Shown: positions 6,596 to 12,813, counted from the first letter of the stretch. The stretch is DNA of 12,951 nucleotides from Solibacillus sp045640265 (GCA_045640265.1 JAZUES010000109.1:1-12951), one strand, 5' to 3'. Notes: generated by a model not told the origin, from the sequence alone. Program-made: numbers and translations.

Positions 6596-7102
6596 ATGCG
6601 TCCATTTAATTTTGGCCCACCTAGCTACATGAATCAAGTGCCGATACAACCCCGTTTTCCGATGTTTGCACCGAATTTTATGAGAACACCCTTCACTTCA
6701 CAAATGCCAATACCATCGCAAATTCCATCTCAAATTCCAACTCAAATTCCTACACAATTTTCAGCGCAAATTCCAACGCAAATTCCAACGCAAGCAGTTG
6801 GTGGTGCACCACGTCTTGAAAGTTTTTTAGCAGGAGCAAATTCATTGTTTACGAATGCGCAAAAATTTACACCTTACGTTCAACAAGCCGCGCCTATGTT
6901 TAAAAATTTGCCAGCTTTATGGCGTTTATACAAAGGTTTTAAAGGTTCCCCAGATGATGATGTATTAGAATCTTCTACTGCAGTAGCACCAGTCGAGCGG
7001 CGAGGTAGAAGGCAGCGACAACAACAGGAACAGGAACAACCAAAAACCCCTTTGAAAAATCGTCCATCTGTACCAATGATTTTTCAACCACCGTTTGAAT
7101 AA
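6596..7102 (+). CDS. yqfQ: YqfQ/VrrA-like protein with tetrapeptide repeats
   Basis: Protein of unknown function, 168 aa, belonging by context and composition to the YqfQ-like family that includes VrrA of Bacillus anthracis. N-terminal 1-40 is proline-, methionine- and phenylalanine-rich; residues 42-65 are six tandem tetrapeptides (QIPS, QIPT twice, QFSA, QIPT twice); 70-116 form the conserved part, with RLESFLAGANSLFTNAQKF and LPALWRLYKGFK; 135-150 are very basic and glutamine-rich (RRGRRQRQQQEQEQ); the end PSVPMIFQPPFE resembles the family's short C-terminal motif. No signal peptide or membrane segment. The ATG at 6596 is set by AAAGGAG (6583-6589), 6 nt upstream; a reading from 6569 would translate this site. 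It diverges from cshB, whereas in B. subtilis it sits between ispH and cshB. A spore or coat role has been discussed for relatives but nothing here shows it. Confidence 0.85.
   Translation: MRPFNFGPPSYMNQVPIQPRFPMFAPNFMRTPFTSQMPIPSQIPSQIPTQIPTQFSAQIPTQIPTQAVGGAPRLESFLAGANSLFTNAQKFTPYVQQAAPMFKNLPALWRLYKGFKGSPDDDVLESSTAVAPVERRGRRQRQQQEQEQPKTPLKNRPSVPMIFQPPFE
6719..6790 (+). repeat. 12-bp tandem repeat inside yqfQ (six units)
   Basis: Six in-frame 12-bp units close to CAAATTCCAACN: 6719, 6731, 6743, 6755, 6767 and 6779. The fourth is the most divergent (CAATTTTCAGCG) and the last two are identical. A related CAAATGCCAATA lies at 6701, 6 nt before the array. Each unit encodes one QIPT-like tetrapeptide, so copy-number change keeps the frame. 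Confidence 0.93.
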
Positions 7103-7122
7103 TATTCTCATATGAAAAGGGT

Positions 7123-7152
7123 TTGTCGCAAAAGTTATACCTTTTGCGACAA
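7123..7152 (+). terminator. 12-bp perfect hairpin after yqfQ (probable weak terminator)
   Basis: TTGTCGCAAAAG (7123-7134) / CTTTTGCGACAA (7141-7152) with a 6-nt loop, 20 nt after the yqfQ stop. Only TTCATTAATT follows, so termination efficiency may be low. Its left arm resembles the next hairpin at 7231. Confidence 0.55.
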
Positions 7153-7230
7153 TTCATTAATTGTGCATTTACTATCACTTAATGCAAGTACTCCTGTGAT
7201 GGTTAGAACAAATTTTCGATATCCTTGTTG

Positions 7231-7271
7231 AAAAGGGTCTGTCCCGAAAAAACTTCCGGACAGACCCTTTT
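7231..7271 (-). terminator. Bidirectional terminator of the HAD-GNAT operon
   Basis: Perfect 14-bp stem, AAAAGGGTCTGTCC (7231-7244) / GGACAGACCCTTTT (7258-7271), 13-nt loop. It abuts the GNAT stop codon and ends in four T on each strand, so it can stop yqfQ read-through as well. Confidence 0.85.
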
Positions 7272-7718
7272 CTAATTTAACTTTTTCCTTAGAATTATCA
7301 TATCGACCAGTTGCTTGCCTGCTTCGAAAATAGGCTCATCGTAATTTTCAGTAAAAAAGTTTTCGATGGAATGCGATTTTGTAAATCCACAAGCTTCATA
7401 AAATGGAATGGTTAATGGACTATCCCCTGTTCCCACTTGCATCGTATGACCTGATTTCGCAAAATAATCGCAAACATAAGACACGATTTGTTTGCCGTAG
7501 CCCTTTCGTTGTTGATTTGGTACAGTTGCAAGATTTTTTATTTCAAACAATCCTTCGCCTTCATTTGTCACGACACAAATTGCCTTTACTTCACCTGCAA
7601 CTTCTAATATAAATAACTCCCCACGTTCTAAATAACGATCAATCATATTTTCCTGTTCATCTGCTAATAATAATAGTGGTAGGAATTGCTTTTTATTATC
7701 GAAAACTCGACGAATCAT
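7272..7718 (-). CDS. GNAT-family N-acetyltransferase (YvbK-like)
   Basis: Cytoplasmic acetyl-CoA-dependent acetyltransferase of 148 aa; substrate unknown. The acetyl-CoA binding motif A is visible as NLATVPNQQRKGYGKQIV (62-79), with the Q/RxxGxG core QRKGYGK at 70-76. Further along come VGTGDS (95-100), FYEACGF (106-112) and a C-terminal block ENFFTENYDEPIFEAG that matches my recollection of B. subtilis YvbK (LLLLAD near the start, VGTGNS, CGF, an IFENG-like segment). It is the second gene of a two-gene operon: its ATG overlaps the HAD stop by 4 nt (ATGA), and AAGGAG (7727-7732) lies 8 nt upstream inside the HAD gene, so the two are probably translationally coupled. Family is sure; the YvbK subgroup is moderately sure. 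Confidence 0.9.
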   Translation of the reverse strand: MIRRVFDNKKQFLPLLLLADEQENMIDRYLERGELFILEVAGEVKAICVVTNEGEGLFEIKNLATVPNQQRKGYGKQIVSYVCDYFAKSGHTMQVGTGDSPLTIPFYEACGFTKSHSIENFFTENYDEPIFEAGKQLVDMIILRKKLN

Positions 7719-8464
7719 TTGCTCGGCTCCTTAAGATATTGGCCAATTTTACTTAGCTCGGCTATTTTCAAATGGACATCTTGACGTGCTATACGCTCTG
7801 TAGCATACTCGCCTACCGAATGCATACCAACACATACACTGTATGACGCTTGTTTGAACATGAGTAAGTCATTGACATCGTTACCGAACGCAATATAATC
7901 TTTAACACCTAATCGCTTTAAGCCTTTAATTTTGTTTAAATTTGGCGAGCATATGTCTAGAATTTTTTCCTCTGAATATTCAAATGTTGTGACTGGTAAC
8001 GTTTTAACAAAGTTCTTCACGCTCATTGGTGGATCAAATAGCAATACTTTCGAAAAACCTGTTAATTCATGGATCGTCACTTTTTTTGCCCTTTTCTCGC
8101 TGTCAATGCCACTATACATTGGATGGTTTTTACTTCCTGTATAAGCATAATTCCAATCACTGTCAGCTAAATAGGCTAATTTATGGGATTCCACTAACTC
8201 AACAATTTGCGATTGAACACTTGAATGTAAAAACTCTACCTCGATTAATCCGTCTACATATGTAAATGCCCCATTACTGCCAATCATGCGGCATGTTTGA
8301 AATGCCTTTGGAATGACTGGTAGCATATCACGAATCGGACGAGCCGACGCGAAAATCACTTCATGTCCATGGTCTATTACCGTATGTAATGCGCTAACAA
8401 TTTTTTTATCTAAAGGTGCGCCATTAAAACAAATCGTTCCATCTAAATCAAATACAAATATCAT
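7715..8464 (-). CDS. HAD-superfamily (Cof-type) phosphatase
   Basis: Soluble Mg-dependent phosphatase of the HAD type II (Cof/YkrA-like) group, probably acting on small phosphorylated metabolites; substrate cannot be read. With the start at 8464 it has 249 aa. Motif I is DLDGT (nucleophile D6, D8), motif II the serine in FASARP (S40), motif III the lysine in NKIKGLKRLG (about K180) and motif IV GNDVNDLLMFK (N195, D196, D199). The middle (about 75-170) is the cap domain. Two ATGs lie in tandem at 8467 and 8464: GAGGTG (8470-8475) is 2 nt from the first and 5 nt from the second, so I favour 8464. First gene of the operon with the GNAT gene. A 9-bp inverted repeat sits 38 nt upstream. Confidence 0.93.
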   Translation of the reverse strand: MIFVFDLDGTICFNGAPLDKKIVSALHTVIDHGHEVIFASARPIRDMLPVIPKAFQTCRMIGSNGAFTYVDGLIEVEFLHSSVQSQIVELVESHKLAYLADSDWNYAYTGSKNHPMYSGIDSEKRAKKVTIHELTGFSKVLLFDPPMSVKNFVKTLPVTTFEYSEEKILDICSPNLNKIKGLKRLGVKDYIAFGNDVNDLLMFKQASYSVCVGMHSVGEYATERIARQDVHLKIAELSKIGQYLKEPSK

Positions 8465-8501
8465 CATTTCACCTCACATTCTTATGATAGCGGAAAAAAT
8501 G

Positions 8502-8527
8502 AATTAATGGTAAATTCTCCATTAATT
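8502..8527. other. 9-bp inverted repeat in the HAD / zinc-ribbon intergenic region
   Basis: AATTAATGG (8502-8510) / CCATTAATT (8519-8527) with an 8-nt spacer. On the minus strand it is followed by CATTTTTT, so in the HAD leader it could act as an attenuator; as DNA it could be an operator. The same region carries only a poor rightward promoter, TTGAAA (8537-8542) and TATAAA (8562-8567), spaced 19 bp. Confidence 0.5.
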
Positions 8528-8604
8528 TTAAACATTTTGAAACAAAATCGACGTATGTTCGTATAAAAAGTATCAAGATAATTGACTAGAAAGTTGGGAT
8601 ACAT

Positions 8605-8799
8605 ATGGTTCGAAATTGTCCAGATTGTCATTCTCATATGGAAATGGGTTGTACGTTAGAATCTACAAATGGTGTTTATGTCAAAAAAAAGCGCAAAGGA
8701 TTGTTTAAAAACACACAAAGCTATTTAAAAGCAGCTGTTTGTACGGTTTGTGGGCATGTGACACTTTATGTCGAGAATTGTGAAGAATATCGAGACTAA
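8605..8799 (+). CDS. Small zinc-ribbon protein
   Basis: A 64-aa protein with two CxxC knuckles, CPDC (5-8) and CTVC (46-49), the second followed by GH as in zinc ribbons, so it very likely binds one zinc. Additional cysteines are C16 and C59. The middle (27-36) is basic (KKKRKGLFK). I know similar small proteins of unassigned function with the same layout, CP.C..M..G near the start and C..CG near the end, but no activity. The start ATG at 8605 has a weak ribosome site (GGGA about 5 nt upstream). It stands alone: HAD gene divergent upstream, its own terminator 9 nt after the stop. Coding status rests on the conserved-looking cysteine pattern and the flanking signals. Confidence 0.78.
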   Translation: MVRNCPDCHSHMEMGCTLESTNGVYVKKKRKGLFKNTQSYLKAAVCTVCGHVTLYVENCEEYRD

Positions 8800-8807
8800 C
8801 CTTTATT

Positions 8808-8837
8808 AAACAACGGAAAAATTTTTCGTTGTTTTTT
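8808..8837 (+). terminator. Rho-independent terminator of the zinc-ribbon gene
   Basis: AAACAACG (8808-8815) / CGTTGTTT (8827-8834), with an inner AAAAATTTTT that can extend the stem past a single unpaired G, then a run of six T (8832-8837). Confidence 0.85.
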
Positions 8838-8894
8838 ATATTTTTGTCTACATTTTTGGTTTATCAATCGTTGTATTAGTTGAGGAGGGGAAAA

Positions 8895-9413
8895 ATGAAT
8901 AAAGATAATCAGCTCACCTCCTATCTACTAAAAATTGGAGAGGAAGTATTTAAGCTATTACGGGCAAAAGGCGCAACAAAAGAGGATGCAGAAGACATCA
9001 TTCAAAATTCATATTACAAAATCTATTCACTATTAGATGAATTAACAGAAGTAAATATACGCCCCTGGTTTTTCCGTGTTGCTTTAAATGATTATATTGA
9101 TTTAAAACGGAAAAAGGAGCAACAAAATATCCATTTATCTCTTGAGATTCAATCAAAATTAACAAGCCACGAAGATTATTATGAATCTCTTCTTAATAAA
9201 GAGGAAGTTATGTATTTATTAAAGGATATCAAAAAAGATTATAAAGAAATTTTCTTTCTTAAATACTATTATGATTTTTCGTATGAGGAAATTGCAAAGT
9301 TACTAAATATGCAAGTAGATAATGTAAAACAAAAATTATACCGTGCGCGAAAATCCATTCGCACAGAAGTTGGAGGGAAATATTCATGGATCAATCCATT
9401 CAAAAAGCACTAA
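8895..9413 (+). CDS. ECF-type sigma-70 family RNA polymerase sigma factor
   Basis: Directs RNA polymerase to a dedicated promoter set, probably for an envelope or stress response. At 172 aa it has only regions 2 and 4, as in ECF sigma factors. Region 2 covers about 15-75: EDAEDIIQNSYYKIY (30-44), RPWFFRVALNDYIDLKRKK (56-74). Region 4 covers about 100-158: KEEVMYLLKDI, then FSYEEIAKLLNMQVDNVKQKLYRARKSI, the helix-turn-helix that reads the -35. The start at 8895 is set by GGAGGGG (8884-8890). A TTG start at 8880 would lie before this site and is rejected. The 3' end overlaps the next gene by 28 nt, the arrangement of a sigma factor with its membrane regulator. I found no convincing promoter in the 57 nt between the preceding terminator and the start, including no clear AAC/CGT-type autoregulated one. 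Confidence 0.93.
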   Translation: MNKDNQLTSYLLKIGEEVFKLLRAKGATKEDAEDIIQNSYYKIYSLLDELTEVNIRPWFFRVALNDYIDLKRKKEQQNIHLSLEIQSKLTSHEDYYESLLNKEEVMYLLKDIKKDYKEIFFLKYYYDFSYEEIAKLLNMQVDNVKQKLYRARKSIRTEVGGKYSWINPFKKH

Positions 9414-10300
9414 GAAAGGCAAAAATTAAACAACTACTAAAAATCACCATTATCTCACTCGTTGTATTTTTTGTTTTACTAGTTGCATTTTATCGAGTTG
9501 GCAATCACTTTGCCTCAAAAAGTACGCACAAACTACATGATTCACTATTTTTATATCATGACATTGCCCAACCAAATGTCCGTATTAACTCTCAAGTAAC
9601 AAGTAATTCATCGATGTTTGGTGGAAATATTATTACAAATCGTTCGAAGGATGTCGATGGTTATCTCGTTCCCTGGAGTACACTTACAAGCTCTTATGAT
9701 TGGTTTCGAGGCTCTGTTGATTCAAATGAGTTAATACCTGGTTTTTATTGGGGTGAAACACTATTTTATGAATACGATAAACAAACAAAACAAAAAGTCG
9801 CTACTTTTTATCACCCTGAAATTACTAACTATTATGATGGCGTTCAAAATCAATTAAACGAAATCTCTCAAATGACCGATTATGTGGCAGAAGTGGCGAT
9901 TTCCTTTAAAAAGCCACTTACAATACATGAAATTCAAAGCAATATTCCGACTGATAAATTCAATATTCAATGGCTTTATATGACTTCACGTATCGTTGAC
10001 GAAAGCAATGGCCCTTCTGGTTTACCTGTATTCGGCTATAATGACTCAGGACTATCAAAAGAAGCATTTAATAGCTTTATTGATAATTTAAAACGCTATG
10101 ATTCTAATTCAGATATCGAAGAAATTCAGAAGTTTATTAAAGAAAACGCATCAAAACCATTTGATGAAGTACCAGTACTTGGTGTAATGCTTACGGGTCG
10201 TGCTGAAAATTTCAAGTTATTAAACTCAAAAGACTTTATTCGAGGTGCATCAATTGGTGTAACTGCCCCTATTGTGCCTTATATTAAACCAATTAAATAA
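9386..10300 (+). CDS. Probable membrane-bound anti-sigma (sigma-regulator) protein
   Basis: A 304-aa single-pass membrane protein that most likely holds the ECF sigma factor inactive until a signal arrives. Residues 1-16 form a short basic cytoplasmic end (KALRKAKIKQ), 17-36 a transmembrane helix (LLKITIISLVVFFVLLVAFY), and the rest an extracytoplasmic domain with segments such as VPWSTL, YEYDKQTKQKVATFYHP, AEVAISFKKPLT and LPVFGY. The ending LGVMLTGRAENFKLL ... IRGASIGVTAPIVPYIKPI resembles the sigma-factor-regulator N and C domain families (Sigma_reg_N/C) as I remember them. It lacks the usual HxxxCxxC zinc anti-sigma motif. Start at 9386 has GGAGGG (9372-9377) 8 nt upstream, inside the sigma gene, with 28 nt overlap and likely translational coupling. 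The very short cytoplasmic part is odd for a sigma-binding domain. Confidence 0.82.
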   Translation: MDQSIQKALRKAKIKQLLKITIISLVVFFVLLVAFYRVGNHFASKSTHKLHDSLFLYHDIAQPNVRINSQVTSNSSMFGGNIITNRSKDVDGYLVPWSTLTSSYDWFRGSVDSNELIPGFYWGETLFYEYDKQTKQKVATFYHPEITNYYDGVQNQLNEISQMTDYVAEVAISFKKPLTIHEIQSNIPTDKFNIQWLYMTSRIVDESNGPSGLPVFGYNDSGLSKEAFNSFIDNLKRYDSNSDIEEIQKFIKENASKPFDEVPVLGVMLTGRAENFKLLNSKDFIRGASIGVTAPIVPYIKPIK

Positions 10301-10304
10301 TCAA

Positions 10305-10342
10305 AAAAGACATGTCCTTTTAAATCAGGGGACATGTCTTTT
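10305..10342. terminator. Bidirectional terminator between the anti-sigma and DUF1450 genes
   Basis: Perfect 13-bp stem, AAAAGACATGTCC (10305-10317) / GGACATGTCTTTT (10330-10342), 12-nt loop. It starts 5 nt after the anti-sigma stop and ends 4 nt before the DUF1450 stop; on the minus strand the run of T is extended to six (10303-10308). Confidence 0.9.
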
Positions 10343-10345
10343 CAT

Positions 10346-10624
10346 TTAAAAAACTACCGAATTCACTTCTAATTCCTTTTGAACAATCTTCACTAATTCA
10401 TTTGCATCATCTGCGTGCATCAGCCTACCATTGACTATCGCAAAAAGGTGACATTCGCAAATTTCACAGTTTGATGTACAGCCAGACTCAATAATTTCAA
10501 CGTCTTCTCTTTCAACGAGCACATCATAAGCATCGGCTGCACCTAGTGATAAATTGGTCATACAAAATTCGACTTGGTTTTTTAATGTTTTCTCTTTATT
10601 GCGCTTAAAAAGTGAAAAAGCCAT
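10346..10624 (-). CDS. DUF1450 family small cysteine-motif protein (YuzB-related)
   Basis: A 92-aa cytoplasmic protein of unknown function. Cysteines C21, C49, C53 and C56 reproduce the spacing of B. subtilis YuzB (FC near the start, then C-x3-C-x2-C), followed here by an extra C58. Segments EFCMTNLSLGA, SGCTSNCEICEC, FAIVNGRLM and DANELVKIV match the family plan, which looks like a small thioredoxin-fold ferredoxin able to bind an iron-sulfur cluster; cluster binding is inference. It has about 13 more N-terminal residues than YuzB (basic, FKRNKEKTLK). GGGGGA (10631-10636) is 6 nt before the ATG. Leftward promoter: a consensus -10 TATAAT (10661-10666) with no good -35. It is transcribed alone and shares a terminator with the convergent anti-sigma gene. 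Confidence 0.87.
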   Translation of the reverse strand: MAFSLFKRNKEKTLKNQVEFCMTNLSLGAADAYDVLVEREDVEIIESGCTSNCEICECHLFAIVNGRLMHADDANELVKIVQKELEVNSVVF

Positions 10625-10936
10625 TTAGTTTCCCCCGATTCTCCGCTATTCAATGCCATTATTATACACAATGAAATGGAAATAATAGGAGCATGCACCC
10701 TGTTAACATCAAAAAATTTGTTAACTCTTGAACATTTTTTGACCTATTTTATATAAATGGTTTACTTTATACTTCATTCAGCATCACACTGTATTAGTCG
10801 AGGTGCTTTGAAGTAATCGAATTCTAGCTGATTGCTATGTAATTCCTTTGCATATTTTACGATTGCGAACTTTGTATAAAGCATGAACGTCCTATATAAT
10901 AAAGGTACTGAGCTTTGAAAGGAGTTTCGAACAAAA
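10625..10936. other. 312-bp divergent intergenic region between DUF1450 and ispH
   Basis: Holds the DUF1450 ribosome site and -10 (10661-10666) on the left and the ispH promoter (10872-10900) on the right. Between them, about 10700-10870 is AT-rich and unexplained: two TGTTAAC copies 18 bp apart (10701 and 10719, together a 7-bp inverted repeat GTTAACA/TGTTAAC) and a TTGACC (10730-10735) without a clear -10. I see no ORF, riboswitch or strong terminator here. Confidence 0.6.
10872..10900 (+). promoter_or_regulatory. Sigma-A-type promoter of ispH
   Basis: -10 TATAAT (10895-10900) is consensus; the -35 is a poor TTGTAT (10872-10877) at 17 bp. Start point near 10907 gives a leader of about 30 nt. 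Confidence 0.65.
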
Positions 10937-11905
10937 ATGAAAGTAATTAAAATTAATCCTCGTGGTTATTGCTACGGTGTTGTGGATGCGATGATCATTG
11001 CGCGTAATGCAGCACTCGACAAAACCTTACCAAGACCAATCTACATATTAGGTATGATTGTCCATAATAAACATGTCACAGATGCATTCGAACAAGATGG
11101 CATTATTACACTTGATGGTGAAAATCGCAAAGAAATTATCGAACAAGTTGAAGAAGGAACAGTTATCTTTACAGCACATGGGGTTTCACCTGAAATTCGT
11201 GAAATCGCGAAACGAAAAGGACTTGTTTCAATCGATGCAACATGCCCAGATGTAACGGTAACACATGACCTAATCCGTGAAAAAACGGCTGAAGGCTACG
11301 ATATTATTTACATCGGTAAAAAGGGACATCCCGAGCCAGAAGGGGCAATAGGTGTTGCGCCTGATCATGTTCACCTTGTTCAATCGATGAATGATATTGA
11401 AAGCTTATCATTTAATAACGAAAAAATTCTCGTAACAAATCAAACAACAATGAGTCAATGGGACGTTGCCTTCTTAATGGATAGACTAAAAGAAAAGTTT
11501 CCACATGTCGAAGTACACAAAGAAATTTGCTTAGCAACTCAAGTACGTCAAGAAGCGGTAGCTAAACAAGCTGGTATCGCGGACCTTTTAATCGTTGTTG
11601 GTGATCCGAAATCAAACAACTCGAACCGTTTAACACAAGTATCAGTGGAAATTGCGGGTACACCGTCTTACCGTGTTTCGGACCTTTCTGAGTTAAAAAT
11701 TGAATGGCTTGAAAATGTTGAAACGGTCGCGGTTACAGCTGGTGCTTCTACACCAACACCAATCGTAAAAGAGGTCATCGCATTTTTAGAAAAGTTTGAT
11801 AAAAATGACCCTGCAACACATAGTCTTGAACGTTCGGTTACACTAGATAAAATTTTACCGAAAATTAAAACACCCAAACCAGTTGATAAAATTATGCCTT
11901 ACTAA
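10937..11905 (+). CDS. ispH: 4-hydroxy-3-methylbut-2-enyl diphosphate reductase IspH
   Basis: Iron-sulfur enzyme that makes IPP and DMAPP from HMBPP, the last step of the MEP (non-mevalonate) isoprenoid pathway; cytoplasmic, with an oxygen-sensitive cluster. The 322 residues are close to B. subtilis IspH (YqfP) along their whole length. The three cluster cysteines are C12 (PRGYCYGV), C103 (DATCPDV) and C198 (KEICLATQ). Substrate-pocket residues are visible in VHNKH (42-46), TAHGVSP (79-85), GHPEPEGA (130-137), NQTTMSQW (168-175) and DPKSNNSNR (223-231). The ATG at 10937 gives the standard start MKVIKINPRG; AAAGGAG (10918-10924) lies 12 nt upstream, a rather long spacing. Single gene, with terminator. 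In B. subtilis it neighbours yqfQ; here the HAD-GNAT, zinc-ribbon, sigma and DUF1450 genes separate them. Confidence 0.98.
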   Translation: MKVIKINPRGYCYGVVDAMIIARNAALDKTLPRPIYILGMIVHNKHVTDAFEQDGIITLDGENRKEIIEQVEEGTVIFTAHGVSPEIREIAKRKGLVSIDATCPDVTVTHDLIREKTAEGYDIIYIGKKGHPEPEGAIGVAPDHVHLVQSMNDIESLSFNNEKILVTNQTTMSQWDVAFLMDRLKEKFPHVEVHKEICLATQVRQEAVAKQAGIADLLIVVGDPKSNNSNRLTQVSVEIAGTPSYRVSDLSELKIEWLENVETVAVTAGASTPTPIVKEVIAFLEKFDKNDPATHSLERSVTLDKILPKIKTPKPVDKIMPY

Positions 11906-11911
11906 TACAAA

Positions 11912-11959
11912 AAGCAGAAGTACTTGTCATTATCCAAGTGCTTCTGCTTATTTTATTCT
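11912..11959 (+). terminator. Rho-independent terminator of ispH
   Basis: 15-bp stem AAGCAGAAGTACTTG (11912-11926) / CAAGTGCTTCTGCTT (11935-11949) with one T-G pair and an 8-nt loop, then ATTTTATTCTT. It starts 6 nt after the ispH stop. Confidence 0.88.
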
Positions 11960-11987
11960 TTGACTCGATTACAATTGCGCTTGTAAC
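11960..11987 (+). promoter_or_regulatory. Candidate promoter of the GrpB-family gene
   Basis: TTGACT (11960-11965), 16 bp, TGTAAC (11982-11987). The -35 is good, the -10 mediocre; the start point would lie about 40 nt before the ATG. Confidence 0.35.
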
Positions 11988-12032
11988 AGTTAGTTGGAGA
12001 GCTACAAAATCTATGCGAAAGAATGTGAATAA

Positions 12033-12605
12033 ATGGGGAAATCTTTATCAGATATGTCACTTGAAGAACTATGGGAGCTGTTTCCGATTATACTGACAGA
12101 ACATAATCCGCTATGGAAAGATTGGTATTTACAAGAAGAAAAACTGTTTAAAAATAGTATCGGTATTTCATATATTGAACGAATCAATCACATCGGAAGT
12201 ACATCGGTAAATGGATTATTAGCTAAGCCAACCATCGATATATTGCTTGAAATAACAGAAAACTGCGATTTGAAGTTTTTAGTTAGTGTGTTGGAGGAAA
12301 ACGGCTATATCCTGGAAAAGCAACCATATAAGCCAGCACCGCATATGATGTTTATGAAAGGCTATACGGAAAGTGGTTTTGCCGAGAAAGTATTTCACCT
12401 ACATATTCGATATAAGGGCAACTGGGATGAACTAAATTTTAGGGATTATCTAAGAGAACATCACGACATTGCAGAGAAATATGCTCAATTAAAGCTTCGT
12501 TTAAGTGACAAATATCAGCACGATCGAGATGGATATACAGAAGCGAAGGCAGACTTTGTAAAAAAATATTCTAAAATTGCAAAGGCAGCATACCTCATTG
12601 ATTAA
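12033..12605 (+). CDS. GrpB family protein (UPF0157, nucleotidyltransferase fold)
   Basis: A 190-aa soluble protein of the GrpB/UPF0157 family, which has a polymerase-beta-like nucleotidyltransferase fold; no reaction is firmly known, and some members are joined to dephospho-CoA kinase. The family signature is clear: IERINHIGSTSVNGLLAKPTIDILLE, with GSTSV at 55-59 and the acidic D69 in place of the usual metal-binding aspartates. HLHI (122-125) and DYLREHHDIAEKYAQLK (138-154) also fit, as does the K/Y-rich end (YTEAKADFVKKY). The start at 12033 is the longest; its ribosome site is weak (GAAAG about 12 nt upstream), and M8 at 12054 is an alternative. No terminator follows directly; the palindrome at 12814 is the first, 200 nt on. 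Neither ispH nor anything to the right indicates a pathway. Confidence 0.88.
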   Translation: MGKSLSDMSLEELWELFPIILTEHNPLWKDWYLQEEKLFKNSIGISYIERINHIGSTSVNGLLAKPTIDILLEITENCDLKFLVSVLEENGYILEKQPYKPAPHMMFMKGYTESGFAEKVFHLHIRYKGNWDELNFRDYLREHHDIAEKYAQLKLRLSDKYQHDRDGYTEAKADFVKKYSKIAKAAYLID

Positions 12606-12696
12606 ACATAAAATTCTTCAGATGCTAAATAACCGTATTATAGCTTTTGATTTTTATTAAGATAGGGCTGTCACCTGATAATAATTTTACATTTTA

Positions 12697-12802
12697 TAAT
12701 TGATTGGAATGTAGGTTTGACTCCTGCGGGAACAGCACGACGCCTGAGACTACAGGCTCAGGCCGTGCCCGCGGAAAGCATAACCGGAATGGAAATCAAT
12801 TA
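12697..12802 (+). repeat. GC-rich structured intergenic repeat of Bacillales type
   Basis: About 106 bp. Outer stem TAATTGATT (12697-12705) / AATCAATTA (12794-12802), 9 bp. Inside, GCGGG (12726-12730) can pair with CCCGC (12768-12772), and a hairpin is formed by GCACG + GCCTGAG / CTCAGGC + CGTGC around an 8-nt loop (12735-12767). The landmarks GACTCCTGCGGG, CCCGCGGAAAGC and GGAATGGAAATCAA match my memory of a repeat found many times per genome in Bacillus, Geobacillus and Lysinibacillus relatives. It is far richer in GC than its surroundings. Function is unknown to me. Confidence 0.75.
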
Positions 12803-12813
12803 CTTGGTACACC

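Noticed and set aside
6701..6790. Repeat array considered as CRISPR
   Set aside because: Units of 12 bp without spacers, in frame within a gene; a coding tandem repeat.
8838..8894. Autoregulated ECF promoter before the sigma gene
   Set aside because: No AAC-type -35 with a CGT-type -10 at a fitting distance was found in the 57 nt.
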